64,000 bases of DNA. It comes from Thermasporomyces sp036564245. GTDB lineage: Bacteria; Actinomycetota; Actinomycetes; Propionibacteriales; Actinopolymorphaceae. The notes beneath the pieces were generated by a model, which ran no database searches, had not been told where the DNA came from, and saw nothing but the letters and a program-made list of their open reading frames with translations. Location: contig DATCKU010000043.1 of the NCBI GenBank assembly GCA_036564245.1, positions 1 to 64,000 of the forward strand. The letters run 5' to 3'. A program made the translations under genes and the position numbers. Positions 43,324 through 51,545 of this stretch are shown here, piece by piece (the first letter of the stretch is position 1; every line of letters begins with the position of its first letter).

Positions 43324-43575
43324 TCAGATGATGCGAGCGCGAGAACGTGCGGCGCGACGCTTGAGCGCCCGTCGCTCCTCCTCGCTCATGCCGCCCCAAA
43401 CGCCGGCGTCCTGTCCTGTCTCCAGGGCCCACTGCAGGCAGAGATCGACGACTTCGCAGCGACGGCAGACCGCCTTGGCCTCCTCGATCTGCAGGAGCGC
43501 AGGACCAGTGTTCCCGATCGGGAAGAACAGCTCAGGGTCCTCGTCCCGGCAGGCGGCCCGGTGGCGCCAGTCCAT
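43324..43575 (-). CDS. whiB1: WhiB1-family iron-sulfur transcriptional regulator
   Basis: 83 residues. The four cluster cysteines are in AACRDED, AVCRRCEV and DLCLQWAL (spacing C...CxxCxxxxxC). ELFFPIGNTGPALLQIEEAK and GVWGGMSEEERRALKRR are characteristic of the WhiB1 subgroup, which binds the primary sigma factor and responds to nitric oxide. ATG 43575 is preferred over a TTG one codon upstream; AAGGAG lies upstream of both. A ~500-base spacer separates it from the next gene. Confidence 0.94.
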   Translation of the reverse strand: MDWRHRAACRDEDPELFFPIGNTGPALLQIEEAKAVCRRCEVVDLCLQWALETGQDAGVWGGMSEEERRALKRRAARSRARII

Positions 43576-44079
43576 CAAGGTTTCACTCCTTGTATCGTGC
43601 GTGTCGGCCTCCGCCGACCACGCAGGTTTCTGCTCCTTTTTGCTATGTGAACACTTTCACGATCACCAGCACGAAGACAGACCGTCAGCCTGGTCCCGTG
43701 AGGTCTACATGACGTGTGATCGCTTAGGTATAGCCCCCAGCGCCGGCACGCATGAGTGCAGCGCCTCTCTGCAGGCTCGATGTTTCCAAGTCCTTCCGCA
43801 ATACACAAGACCCTTTCTGTGGTATGGCGCGAAAAAATCGATGTCAGGTACGTCACAACGTCGTGCGACGGGCGTGCCGCCGGGATGGTCGACACCTGGG
43901 GGATTACCCGATTGGACCGGTTTACACCGACGGGGCGGGGGTCACCCACACGTCTCGGGCGGCGCCGGCGGCGCATTGATCAACTGATGTCGGTCACGTC
44001 GGTTACGGCCCGATCACGACGCATTTCTCGCGGGCCGGCCTCGCGCGATCCGACCTCGCATGGTCGGTAACCTGCCGGC
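43576..44079. other. Intergenic region upstream of whiB1
   Basis: About 500 bases that should contain the whiB1 promoter and long 5' leader. Short frames here look non-coding and lack ribosome binding sites. I recognise no structured RNA. Base composition falls locally to less GC-rich near 43620-43830. Confidence 0.45.
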
Positions 44080-44487
44080 ATGGCCACGTCACGAGCGCCG
44101 AGTCGTACTCCTGCGACATTGCTGGCGGCAGCGGCGGTCGTGGCCGTGGAAGCGGTGGTCGGCGTCGGAGCGGGTGCCTGGCTCGTGATCGCTGCGCTCG
44201 TCGAGCAGCCGCGAGGTCTCGGCATCGCCGTGAGCAGCGGGGTCTTCGTCGTGGCGGTGGGTCTGTGCTTGGGCTTCGCGGCGTACGGCCTCGTCAACGT
44301 CCGGCACTGGAGTCGCGGCATCGTCGCCGTGATCCAGCTCCTGATGCTGCCCATCGGGTACGAGTTCCTCGACGCACCGACCACGGCGGTTGGAGCCGGC
44401 ATGTTGGTCGCCGCGGTCGCCACGCTGGTCCTTCTCTTCATGCCAGCATCGACCGCGGTCTTCCGCGACCGCGAGCACTCCGGCTGA
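44080..44487 (+). CDS. Small integral membrane protein (135 aa)
   Basis: Four hydrophobic helices: LLAAAAVVAVEAVVGVGAGAWLVIAAL, GIAVSSGVFVVAVGLCLGFAAYGLV, VAVIQLLMLPIGYEFL and GAGMLVAAVATLVLLFMPAS. Short basic N- and C-termini flank them. No family name is assigned. It is a lone gene between whiB1 and the sigma factor operon. Confidence 0.6.
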   Translation: MATSRAPSRTPATLLAAAAVVAVEAVVGVGAGAWLVIAALVEQPRGLGIAVSSGVFVVAVGLCLGFAAYGLVNVRHWSRGIVAVIQLLMLPIGYEFLDAPTTAVGAGMLVAAVATLVLLFMPASTAVFRDREHSG

Positions 44488-44543
44488 CGCGCGACACTCG
44501 ACCCGGCGACCCCCGCGATCCGCCGGCCCCTGCGAGTAGGCGT

Positions 44544-45410
44544 TCAGTCCTGAAGCAGGCGCTCGCGAAGCTGCGCAAGCGTGCGCGAGAGCAACCGCGA
44601 CACGTGCATCTGCGAGATGCCGACCTCGGCGGCGATCTGCGACTGGGTCATGCCGCGGAAGAATCGCAGCAGGAGAATGCGTTTCTCCCGATCCGGCAGC
44701 TGGCTCAGCAGGGGGCGCAGCGCCTCGCGGTATTCCACACCCTCCAAGGCCTCGTCCTCGGTCCCGAGCGAGTCGACCACCGCGGGCGCGTCGTCCTGCC
44801 CCTGGTCAGGTGCGTCGAGCGAGAGCGTGCTGTACGCGTTCGCCGACTCGAGACCTTCGAGCACCTCCTCCTCGCGCACACCCAACTTGCCCGACAGCTC
44901 GCCGATGGTCGGGGCGCGTCCGAGCTCCTGGGTGAGGTCGCCGGTGACCGTGGCGAGCGAGAGCCGCAGCTCCTGGAGGCGCCGTGGGACCCGGATCGCC
45001 CAGCCGCGATCGCGGAAGTGCCGCTTGAGCTCGCCCACGATCGTGGGTGTTGCGTACGTGGAGAACTCCACCCCGCGTTTCGCGTCGAACCGGTCGACAG
45101 ACTTGATCAACCCGATGGTTCCCACCTGCACCAGGTCGTCGAGTGGCTCACCACGGTTGCGGAACCTGCGCGCGAGATGCTCGACCAGAGGGAGATGCAT
45201 CTCCACGAGCCGGTCGCGAATCTTCGCACGGCGAGGATGGTCGAGCGGCAGCTCGTTCAGTCGCTCGAACAGCTCGCGGGTGAGGGTTCTCGTGTCGCCG
45301 AGGCGATCGGGCAGATGGCTGCGGAGACCCGACGAAGTGTCGTCGACGCTCAAGTCCCCCGCAGTTGGTTGTTGCATCACAGGATCTACCGCGTCCATCA
45401 CTGGATCCAT
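44544..45410 (-). CDS. sigF: SigF/SigB-type RNA polymerase sigma factor
   Basis: 288 residues. Region 2 is IRDRLVEMHLPLVEHLARRFRNRGEPLDDLVQVGTIGLIKSVDRFDAKRGVEFSTYA with TPTIVGELKRHFRDRGWAIRVPRRLQ. Region 3 is DLTQELGRAPTIGELSGKLGV, and region 4 is RILLLRFFRGMTQSQIAAEVGISQMHVSRLLSRTLAQLRE. This is the general-stress/SigF group. The start overlaps the stop of the RsbW-like gene by one base (TGATG), so partner and sigma factor are co-translated; a GTG one codon earlier is the alternative start. Confidence 0.93.
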   Translation of the reverse strand: MDPVMDAVDPVMQQPTAGDLSVDDTSSGLRSHLPDRLGDTRTLTRELFERLNELPLDHPRRAKIRDRLVEMHLPLVEHLARRFRNRGEPLDDLVQVGTIGLIKSVDRFDAKRGVEFSTYATPTIVGELKRHFRDRGWAIRVPRRLQELRLSLATVTGDLTQELGRAPTIGELSGKLGVREEEVLEGLESANAYSTLSLDAPDQGQDDAPAVVDSLGTEDEALEGVEYREALRPLLSQLPDREKRILLLRFFRGMTQSQIAAEVGISQMHVSRLLSRTLAQLRERLLQD

Positions 45411-45958
45411 CACTGATCTACCGCGCCTGATTCGAAGGGTGGGAGCTTGCTCGTCCGGTCACGCCCCCGGGCGCGCCGGGCGTCACTGAGGTTGCGGACG
45501 TGCCCCGTGGTCAGGGCATTGCTGGTCCGCACGGCTTCACCACGCTTGGTCAGGGTGATGGCGGCTCGCTGCTCCTCCGGGTCGACATGGGTCTCGACCC
45601 GGCCAGCCAGGGCGGTGAGGACCGTCCAGGCGAAGGAGCTGCGGCTCGGCACGCGCGGGTCACGCGAGTGCACGGATACGGAAACGATGAGCTCGTCGCC
45701 CACGAGCTCGAAGCGACAAGACAGCTGCGAGTCGGGCACCGCCTGCATGAGCAGCAGCGCGCTGGCCTCGTCGACGGCGATCCTCAGGTCTTCGATCTCG
45801 TCGAGCGTGAAGTCGAGCCGGGCGGCGAGGGCGGCCGCTGTCGTACGAAGTACCGACACGTAGGCGGTCCGGGCCGGGACGTCGAGCCGGACGACGTCGC
45901 GCTTGTCGTCCGTTGCCGCGCTGTCGTCCCTCGCGGCTGGGTCGGGTACGTCGGTCAC
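45410..45958 (-). CDS. RsbW-like anti-sigma regulatory protein
   Basis: 182 residues. A HATPase_c-like core is visible (VRLDVPARTAYVSVLRTTAAALAARLDFTLDEIEDLRIAVDEASALLL), where the last block is the N-box helix. The classic DxGxG loop is not obvious afterwards, so ATP binding may be altered. It immediately precedes sigF with a one-base overlap and probably holds SigF inactive. The GTG at 45958 is chosen because GGAGG lies ten bases upstream; the longer frame to 46300 overlaps non-coding sequence. Confidence 0.8.
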   Translation of the reverse strand: MTDVPDPAARDDSAATDDKRDVVRLDVPARTAYVSVLRTTAAALAARLDFTLDEIEDLRIAVDEASALLLMQAVPDSQLSCRFELVGDELIVSVSVHSRDPRVPSRSSFAWTVLTALAGRVETHVDPEEQRAAITLTKRGEAVRTSNALTTGHVRNLSDARRARGRDRTSKLPPFESGAVDQ

Positions 45959-46127
45959 TGAAGGTGGTCCTCCACGTTCTCGGGACGGCTTTCCACCGTT
46001 TGGTCCGGCACGATGCCCCCACCGTACGCCGGATCGGGAGGCTTCGGTGGGCGATTGTGAACGCAGCGTACTGGCAAAATCGCGCACCGTGCCGGAATGC
46101 CGGAAAACATCTGGGCTCGGAACACAA

Positions 46128-46166
46128 GACGGGCCGCGCTCGGAGCGGGTCCGAGCGCGGCCCGTC
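46128..46166 (-). terminator. 17-bp perfect hairpin after sodN
   Basis: GACGGGCCGCGCTCGGA (46128-46144) and its exact complement (46150-46166) close a five-base loop. On the minus strand it lies 27 bases after the sodN stop and is followed by TTGTGTTCC. It is by far the strongest hairpin near this gene. Confidence 0.8.
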
Positions 46167-46193
46167 GGGGGATCGGGAGTGTGTCGCGTGCGA

Positions 46194-46598
46194 CTAGGAC
46201 TTGGTCTCCCAGAAGATCTTGGCGATCTCGTCGATCTTGGCCAGCAGCTCGTCAGCAACTGCCACGTCGGTGCTCGACTTGGCGCCACCGGGTCCACCAC
46301 CGGCCAGCTTGGTCGCCTGGTTGAACAGCTCGTGCAGCTGTGGGTACTTCTCGAAGTGCGGCGGCTTGAAGTAGTCGGTCCACAACACCCACAGGTGGTG
46401 CTTGACCAGGTCAGCGCGCTGTTCCTTGATGATCAGGGCTCGCGTCCTGAAGTCCGGATCGTCGCTGGCGTGGTACTTCTCCATGATCGCCTTGATCGAC
46501 TGGGCTTCGATGCGAGCCTGAGCTGGGTCGTACACTCCACACGGCAGGTCGCAGTGCGCCGACACCTCGACCGTTGGCGCGAACAGACGCGAAAGCAT
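46194..46598 (-). CDS. sodN: Nickel superoxide dismutase
   Basis: 134 residues. The nickel hook HCDLPCGVYDPAQARIEA starts at residue ~15, so the preceding MLSRLFAPTVEVSA is the propeptide removed to expose the ligand His1. KAIMEKYHASDDP, RALIIKEQRADLVKHHLWVLWTDYFKPPHFEKYPQLHELF complete the four-helix family pattern. It disproportionates superoxide in the cytosol. It is divergent from its maturation protease gene, separated by 80 bases. Nickel-responsive (Nur) control is expected from the family, but I found no clear box. Confidence 0.96.
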   Translation of the reverse strand: MLSRLFAPTVEVSAHCDLPCGVYDPAQARIEAQSIKAIMEKYHASDDPDFRTRALIIKEQRADLVKHHLWVLWTDYFKPPHFEKYPQLHELFNQATKLAGGGPGGAKSSTDVAVADELLAKIDEIAKIFWETKS

Positions 46599-46678
46599 TC
46601 GCCGTCCCTTCCGTAGTAGAACCGGGTTCGTCTTGCGACATTACTCCTTACCCGGGAACGGGATGGAAAGGGTGGTTT

Positions 46679-47017
46679 ATGCCCCGGCTTGGCATCGCGA
46701 TCGTGCGGGGTCGCTCGATGCTGCCGACATTGCAGGATGGCGACCGGGTGATCGTGAAGTACGGGCGAAAGGCCCGGCCCGGTTCCCTCGTCCTGGTCAA
46801 GCTCCCCGACCGACCGTTGTCGATCAAGCGGTTGGTCCGCCACGATGCCGACGGCTGGTGGGTCGAACGAGACAACCCACGGGAGGGCGTCGACTCCTGG
46901 CACGTGGGGCCGGTACCCGAGGACGACCTGGTGGCGGTCGTGGTGACCAGGCTGCGCCTCGTCAACGCGATACGTCGTGCGTGGCGCCGTCGTACACCTT
47001 CCGGCTCGGCGACCTGA
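46679..47017 (+). CDS. sodX: Nickel-type superoxide dismutase maturation protease
   Basis: 112 residues of the S24/S26 signal-peptidase-like fold. The catalytic Ser is in VRGRSMLPTLQDGDRV and the Lys in PLSIKRLVRHD; WWVERDNPREGVDS is the later conserved strand. It should cleave the sodN propeptide. ATG 46679 is chosen because GGAAAGGG lies just upstream and the family begins with MPRLGIAIVRG; the longer upstream frame overlaps the sodN promoter. Confidence 0.93.
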   Translation: MPRLGIAIVRGRSMLPTLQDGDRVIVKYGRKARPGSLVLVKLPDRPLSIKRLVRHDADGWWVERDNPREGVDSWHVGPVPEDDLVAVVVTRLRLVNAIRRAWRRRTPSGSAT

Positions 47018-47065
47018 CGAGCCACGAGTCGTGAGCGTTCCCGGTGTGCGGGGAGGTTTGCTCCC

Positions 47066-47926
47066 CTACGTGACGCGCTGCAGGAAGGTCCGGGTCCGCT
47101 CGTGCCGCGGGTTGGACAGCACCGCGCTCGGCGGGCCGGACTCGAGCACGGCGCCGTCGTCCATGAAGACGACCGCGTCCGCGACCTCGCGGGCGAACCC
47201 CATCTCGTGCGTGACGACGATCATCGTCATGCCGTCAAGCGCGAGTTGCCGCATGACGTCCAACACCTCGCCGACGAGCTCGGGGTCGAGCGCGGAGGTC
47301 GGCTCGTCGAACAGCATGAGCTTGGGGCGCATCGCGAGCGCCCGTGCGATGGCCACGCGCTGTTGCTGTCCGCCGGACAGTTGGGCGGGGTACTTGTGCA
47401 TGTGGGGGCGCAAGCCTACGCGGTCGAGCAGCTTGCCGGCCGCTTCCGCGACCGCCGCCCGGGGCTCCTTACGGACCCGAAGCGGCGCCTCCATGACGTT
47501 CTCCAATGCCGTCATGTGAGGAAACAGGTTGAACTGCTGGAAGACCATGCCGATGTCGCGCCGCTGCTCGGCGACCTCGCGGGCGCGGAGCTCGTACAGC
47601 TTCCCGCCTTTTTGTCGGTAACCCACGAGCTGGCCGTCGACCCAGAGCCTTCCGGCGTCGATCTTCTCCAGGTGGTTGATGCAGCGCAGAAACGTCGACT
47701 TGCCCGAGCCCGACGGACCGATGATGCAGCACACCTGGCCGGGCGCGACCTCGAGATCGATGCCCTTGAGCACCTCGTGCCGGCCGAACCGCTTCCGCAC
47801 GCGCTCGGCGCGCACCATGGGTCTCGTGCTCGATGCGCCACCGGACGACGGGTCGCGGGGCCGCTCCACGCTGGGTGCATCGCCTGCTTGGCCAACCCGC
47901 TGGGACTCCCGGACCGGTTCACTCAT
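47066..47926 (-). CDS. Polar amino acid ABC transporter, ATP-binding protein (GlnQ-like)
   Basis: 286 residues. Walker A is GPSGSGKST, Q-loop VFQQFNLFPHM, signature LSGGQQQRVAIARAL, Walker B LMLFDEPTSALDPE and switch His in VVTHEMGFA. VLKGIDLEVAPGQVCCIIG marks the GlnQ/HisP subfamily. A ~38-residue N-terminal extension is not conserved. It is the last gene of the operon, starting three bases after the permease stop. Confidence 0.95.
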   Translation of the reverse strand: MSEPVRESQRVGQAGDAPSVERPRDPSSGGASSTRPMVRAERVRKRFGRHEVLKGIDLEVAPGQVCCIIGPSGSGKSTFLRCINHLEKIDAGRLWVDGQLVGYRQKGGKLYELRAREVAEQRRDIGMVFQQFNLFPHMTALENVMEAPLRVRKEPRAAVAEAAGKLLDRVGLRPHMHKYPAQLSGGQQQRVAIARALAMRPKLMLFDEPTSALDPELVGEVLDVMRQLALDGMTMIVVTHEMGFAREVADAVVFMDDGAVLESGPPSAVLSNPRHERTRTFLQRVT

Positions 47927-47929
47927 GCG

Positions 47930-48913
47930 TCACGCACCTCCTGCCCCGCTCCGAGCCAGCCGCAGCCGTGCCGACGTCGTACGCGACCCGCGGGAGAAGT
48001 AGCGTTCCACGAAATACTGCGCGACCATCAGGATGCTGGTCAGAGCGAGGTACCACAGGCAGGCGGCCACCAGCATGGGGAACACCTGGAAGGTACGCGT
48101 CCCGATGCCCTGCAGCTGGAACCACAGCTCGTACGCCGGAACGTAGGCGACCAGCGCGGTGTCCTTCAGCATGGCGATGGTCTCGTTGCCGGTCGGTGGG
48201 ATGATGACGCGCATCGCCTGCGGCAGGATGATCCGACGCAGCATGAGCGGTCGGCGCATGCCCAGCGATTCGGCTGCGTCGATCTGCCCTTGGGGTATCG
48301 ACTGCATGCCTGCGCGCACGATCTCGGCCATGTAGGCGGCTTCGGAGAGCGCGAGTCCCATGACCGCTGCGACGAACCCGGTGACGGCCGTGCGCGCGTC
48401 GAGACCGAAGAAGCGCAACGACATGTCGATCCCGAGCAGGTCGGCGATCCACCAGTCGAAGGGAACTCCGAACTCGAACCTCGTGTAGAGGATTCCGAGG
48501 TTCCCGAAGAGCACGAGCAGCACGACCCGCGGCACCGCACGGAAGAACCAGATGTAGACCCACGACACCCAGGACAGGATCGGGTTGGCCGACAGTCGCA
48601 TGATGGCGAGGACCACGCCGATCACGATGCCGATCAGCATCGCGACGACGGTCAGCACGATCGTGTTGCGGGCACCGTCCAGGACAGGTGGCGCGAAGAT
48701 GTTCGCGGCCATGAAGTCCCACGCGAACGCGTCGTTCGTGAGGAGCATGTGCACGAACATCGCGGCGAGCACCACGATGACGGCCGTGGCAACCCAACGT
48801 CCCGGGTGCCGTACCGGAATGGCTTTGATCGCGTCGGCGGCTTCCTGGGAGTCCGTGCTGGTGCCGCCGCCCGCGCCTTCCGGTCTGGTCGCGTCGGCGG
48901 AAGCGGTGGTCAT
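47930..48913 (-). CDS. Polar amino acid ABC transporter, permease
   Basis: 327 residues. After a hydrophilic N-terminus and one membrane helix comes the HisM/GlnP-type domain NTIVLTVVAMLIGIVIGVVLAIMRLS. The coupling EAA loop is EAAYMAEIVRAGMQSIPQGQIDAAESLGM, followed by ILPQAMRVIIPPTGNETIAMLKDTALV. The start overlaps the end of the binding-protein gene by four bases. A single permease gene implies a homodimer. Confidence 0.94.
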   Translation of the reverse strand: MTTASADATRPEGAGGGTSTDSQEAADAIKAIPVRHPGRWVATAVIVVLAAMFVHMLLTNDAFAWDFMAANIFAPPVLDGARNTIVLTVVAMLIGIVIGVVLAIMRLSANPILSWVSWVYIWFFRAVPRVVLLVLFGNLGILYTRFEFGVPFDWWIADLLGIDMSLRFFGLDARTAVTGFVAAVMGLALSEAAYMAEIVRAGMQSIPQGQIDAAESLGMRRPLMLRRIILPQAMRVIIPPTGNETIAMLKDTALVAYVPAYELWFQLQGIGTRTFQVFPMLVAACLWYLALTSILMVAQYFVERYFSRGSRTTSARLRLARSGAGGA

Positions 48914-49824
48914 GGGACCGTCGGGTTGATCTGCACCTCGTCGGGGCTGATCGCACCTTTGTCGTTGCCCCACTTGGCGAGGATGTCCGCGTAGGTGCCG
49001 TCGTCCATGATGGCCTGGACCGCCTTTTGGATCGCCTCGGCGAACTGGCGCTGCTCGGTGTTGACCACGAAGCCGTACGGCGCGTTCCCGTACGGTTCAC
49101 CGAGCAACTCGAGCTTCACACCGTTCTGCTGCACGGCGTAGGAGGCGATCGGCAGGTCGGCCGTCATCGCATCGGCCTTGCCCGTCACGACGTCCGTCGT
49201 CACGGTGTCCTGACCCGGGTACTGGTTGATGGTGATCGGGGGCTTACCAGCCGCCTCGCACTTCTTCGAGCGCTCCTGCAGATCAGGCACCTCGATGGTG
49301 TCCGCCTGGACGCTCACGACCTTGCCACACGCGTTGTCGGGGTCGACGTTCTGCGGATTGCCCTTCTGCGTGACCCATTGGATCGGCGAGTTGAAGTACG
49401 CGATCATGAGCGCCTGCTCCATGCGCTCGGGGTTGATCGTGAACGACGAGACGCCCACTTCGTACTTCCCGCTCTGGACGCCGGGGATGATGTCACCGAA
49501 CTTCGACGGCACCCACTCGACCTCGAGGCCGAGCTTGCCGGCGATCGCGTCGAAGAGCTCGACGTCCATGCCGATGACGGTCTTGCCGTCGGTGTCGAGG
49601 AACTCGTTCGGCGCGTAGGTCGGGTCGGTCCCGACCTGGATCTTGCCGTCGGAAGCGATCTCCTCAGGCACCAGGGCCGCCAGGTCGGCGTCCGCCGAGG
49701 TCGTCGGCTTCGGGGTCTTTTGGCCGGTCGAGTCTGCGTTGTCTCCGCAGGCCGTGAGGAAGGCGGCGAGGACGACCAATCCGCCGCATGTGCCGAGAAT
49801 GCGCCTGATCAGTTGCGTCGTCAT
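48910..49824 (-). CDS. Polar amino acid ABC transporter, substrate-binding lipoprotein
   Basis: 304 residues with a lipoprotein signal sequence ending in LAAFLTACG; the Cys would be lipidated. The family 3 binding-protein domain follows: IQVGTDPTYAPNEFLDTDGKTVIGMDVELFDAIAGKLGLEVEWV, FGDIIPGVQSGKYEVGVSSFTINPERM and GNAPYGFVVNTEQRQFAEAIQKAVQAI. The amino acid bound cannot be told by eye. It is the first gene of the three-gene operon. Confidence 0.94.
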   Translation of the reverse strand: MTTQLIRRILGTCGGLVVLAAFLTACGDNADSTGQKTPKPTTSADADLAALVPEEIASDGKIQVGTDPTYAPNEFLDTDGKTVIGMDVELFDAIAGKLGLEVEWVPSKFGDIIPGVQSGKYEVGVSSFTINPERMEQALMIAYFNSPIQWVTQKGNPQNVDPDNACGKVVSVQADTIEVPDLQERSKKCEAAGKPPITINQYPGQDTVTTDVVTGKADAMTADLPIASYAVQQNGVKLELLGEPYGNAPYGFVVNTEQRQFAEAIQKAVQAIMDDGTYADILAKWGNDKGAISPDEVQINPTVP

Positions 49825-50228
49825 GATCCCATCCCGATCGTGCAGTCCCCCCAGTCAACGCATGAGGTCAACGGATGAGTAGATCGTCCCTGGTTACTCG
49901 CGGTCAAGCCTGCAAGGGCGTTCGTACGGATTTGTTACGACCGCAAAGGCCGTGCCAGGCGGGGATGTAAGCCCCGGTAACACCGGCTCTGGCTGGCCCG
50001 GGAGACCGATCGACACCGCTTCACAGCCGGCGGCATGTGGCGTTCGGTACTGTTGATCATCTCCTGTGTGACAGACTTTCTCGTGAGACGGGAGACCCCC
50101 GTTCCGCGGCACTCCGACCTGGACCTGGTCGTCGCCGGCCGCGTCTTTCCCATCCTTTCGAGGTGCCTGGCCGGACACGCACACCCGATGCCATGCGCCC
50201 GGTTTCGTTTCGAGCACAGGGTCCCCGC
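49825..50228. other. Divergent intergenic region, ABC transporter and malic enzyme promoters
   Basis: About 400 bases between oppositely transcribed genes. It should contain both promoters. Frames extending upstream of the malic enzyme start have no family similarity. No structured RNA was recognised. Confidence 0.45.
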
Positions 50229-51413
50229 ATGTCGACTGATGCCTATACAGAGTTCGATCTGCAGACCGATCCGGCCTTCCCGTTCCATGCCGGCGGCAAG
50301 CTGGAGACCACGTCCGCGGTTCCGCTGCGCGGCCGTGACGACCTGGCACTTGCGTACACCCCGGGTGTCGCACGCGTCTGCCGCGCCATAGCCGAGCAGC
50401 CGGATCTGGTCCACGACTACACCTGGAAGTCCCGGACCGTGGCCGTCGTGACCGACGGCACCGCCGTCCTCGGTCTCGGTGACATCGGCCCGGAGGCTGC
50501 GCTTCCGGTCATGGAGGGCAAGGCGCTGCTGTTCAAGAAGTTCGGCGGTGTGGACGCCGTACCGATCTGCTTGGCCTGCACCGATGTCGGCGAGATCGTG
50601 GAGACGGTGGTGCGGCTTGCCCCGGCCTTCGGTGGGATCAACCTCGAGGACATCAGCGCACCGCGCTGCTTCGAGGTGGAGCGGCGGTTGCGTGACCGGC
50701 TCGACATCCCGGTCTTCCACGACGACCAGCACGGCACGGCCATCGTGGTGCTCGCCGCCCTGAGCAACGCGCTCGAGCTCACAGGACGCAAGCCGGTCGA
50801 CACCCGGGTGGTGATCTCCGGTGCCGGAGCCGCGGGTGTCGCGGTGTCGTCGATCCTCCTGGCGTCCGGGTACGAAGACATCGTCGTCACCGACCGGGGT
50901 GGTGCGCTGCATCCGGACCGCACCGACCTCAACCCGGTCAAGCGCACTCTGGCCGCGACCACCAACCCGCACCGCAGGCAGGGGTCCGTCGCTGAGGTGT
51001 TGCGCAAAGCCGACGTCTTCATCGGGCTCTCCGGAGGCACGATCGCGGAGGAGGCGGTGGCCTCGATGGCCGACGACGCCATCGTGCTGGCACTCGCCAA
51101 CCCGAATCCCGAGGTGCACCCGGACGTCGCAGCACGGTATGCGGCCGTGGTGGCGACCGGACGCTCCGACTTTCCCAACCAGATCAACAACGTGTTGGCC
51201 TTCCCGGGCGTGTTCCGTGGTGCACTGGACGTGCGGGCGCGGCAGATCAGCGAGGAGATGAAGCTCGCCGCCGCCACGGCGTTGGCGGAGCTCGTCGGCG
51301 AGGACCTGTCGGCTTCCCGGATCATCCCGTCGCCGTTCGATCCCCGGGTCGTACCAGCGGTTGCCAATGCCGTCGCCGATGCCGCACGCCGCGAAGGCCT
51401 CGCAGGCCGCTGA
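50229..51413 (+). CDS. NAD(P)-dependent malic enzyme
   Basis: 394 residues, the short bacterial form. LALAYTPGVARVCRAI contains the conserved Tyr region, DGTAVLGLGDIGPEAALPVMEGKALLFKKFGGVDAVPI the Lys and substrate region, and NLEDISAPRCFEVERRL with PVFHDDQHGTAIVVLAAL carries the metal-binding Glu and Asp. VVISGAGAAGVAVSSILL is the nucleotide-binding Gly motif. It oxidatively decarboxylates malate to pyruvate. The ATG at 50229 is chosen by similarity; ATG 50193 is in frame upstream. Confidence 0.94.
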   Translation: MSTDAYTEFDLQTDPAFPFHAGGKLETTSAVPLRGRDDLALAYTPGVARVCRAIAEQPDLVHDYTWKSRTVAVVTDGTAVLGLGDIGPEAALPVMEGKALLFKKFGGVDAVPICLACTDVGEIVETVVRLAPAFGGINLEDISAPRCFEVERRLRDRLDIPVFHDDQHGTAIVVLAALSNALELTGRKPVDTRVVISGAGAAGVAVSSILLASGYEDIVVTDRGGALHPDRTDLNPVKRTLAATTNPHRRQGSVAEVLRKADVFIGLSGGTIAEEAVASMADDAIVLALANPNPEVHPDVAARYAAVVATGRSDFPNQINNVLAFPGVFRGALDVRARQISEEMKLAAATALAELVGEDLSASRIIPSPFDPRVVPAVANAVADAARREGLAGR

Positions 51414-51545
51414 CACAAGGCCTCGCACGCCGGTCGGCGAAATGACCACGCATCGACGGCTTCTGCAAGCCGTCCATGGCGTCGGCACCATGTGCGGATA
51501 GCGAAGTCCGTGGGAAGTCCGTGCGCCATTGAGTAGGGTCGTGGA

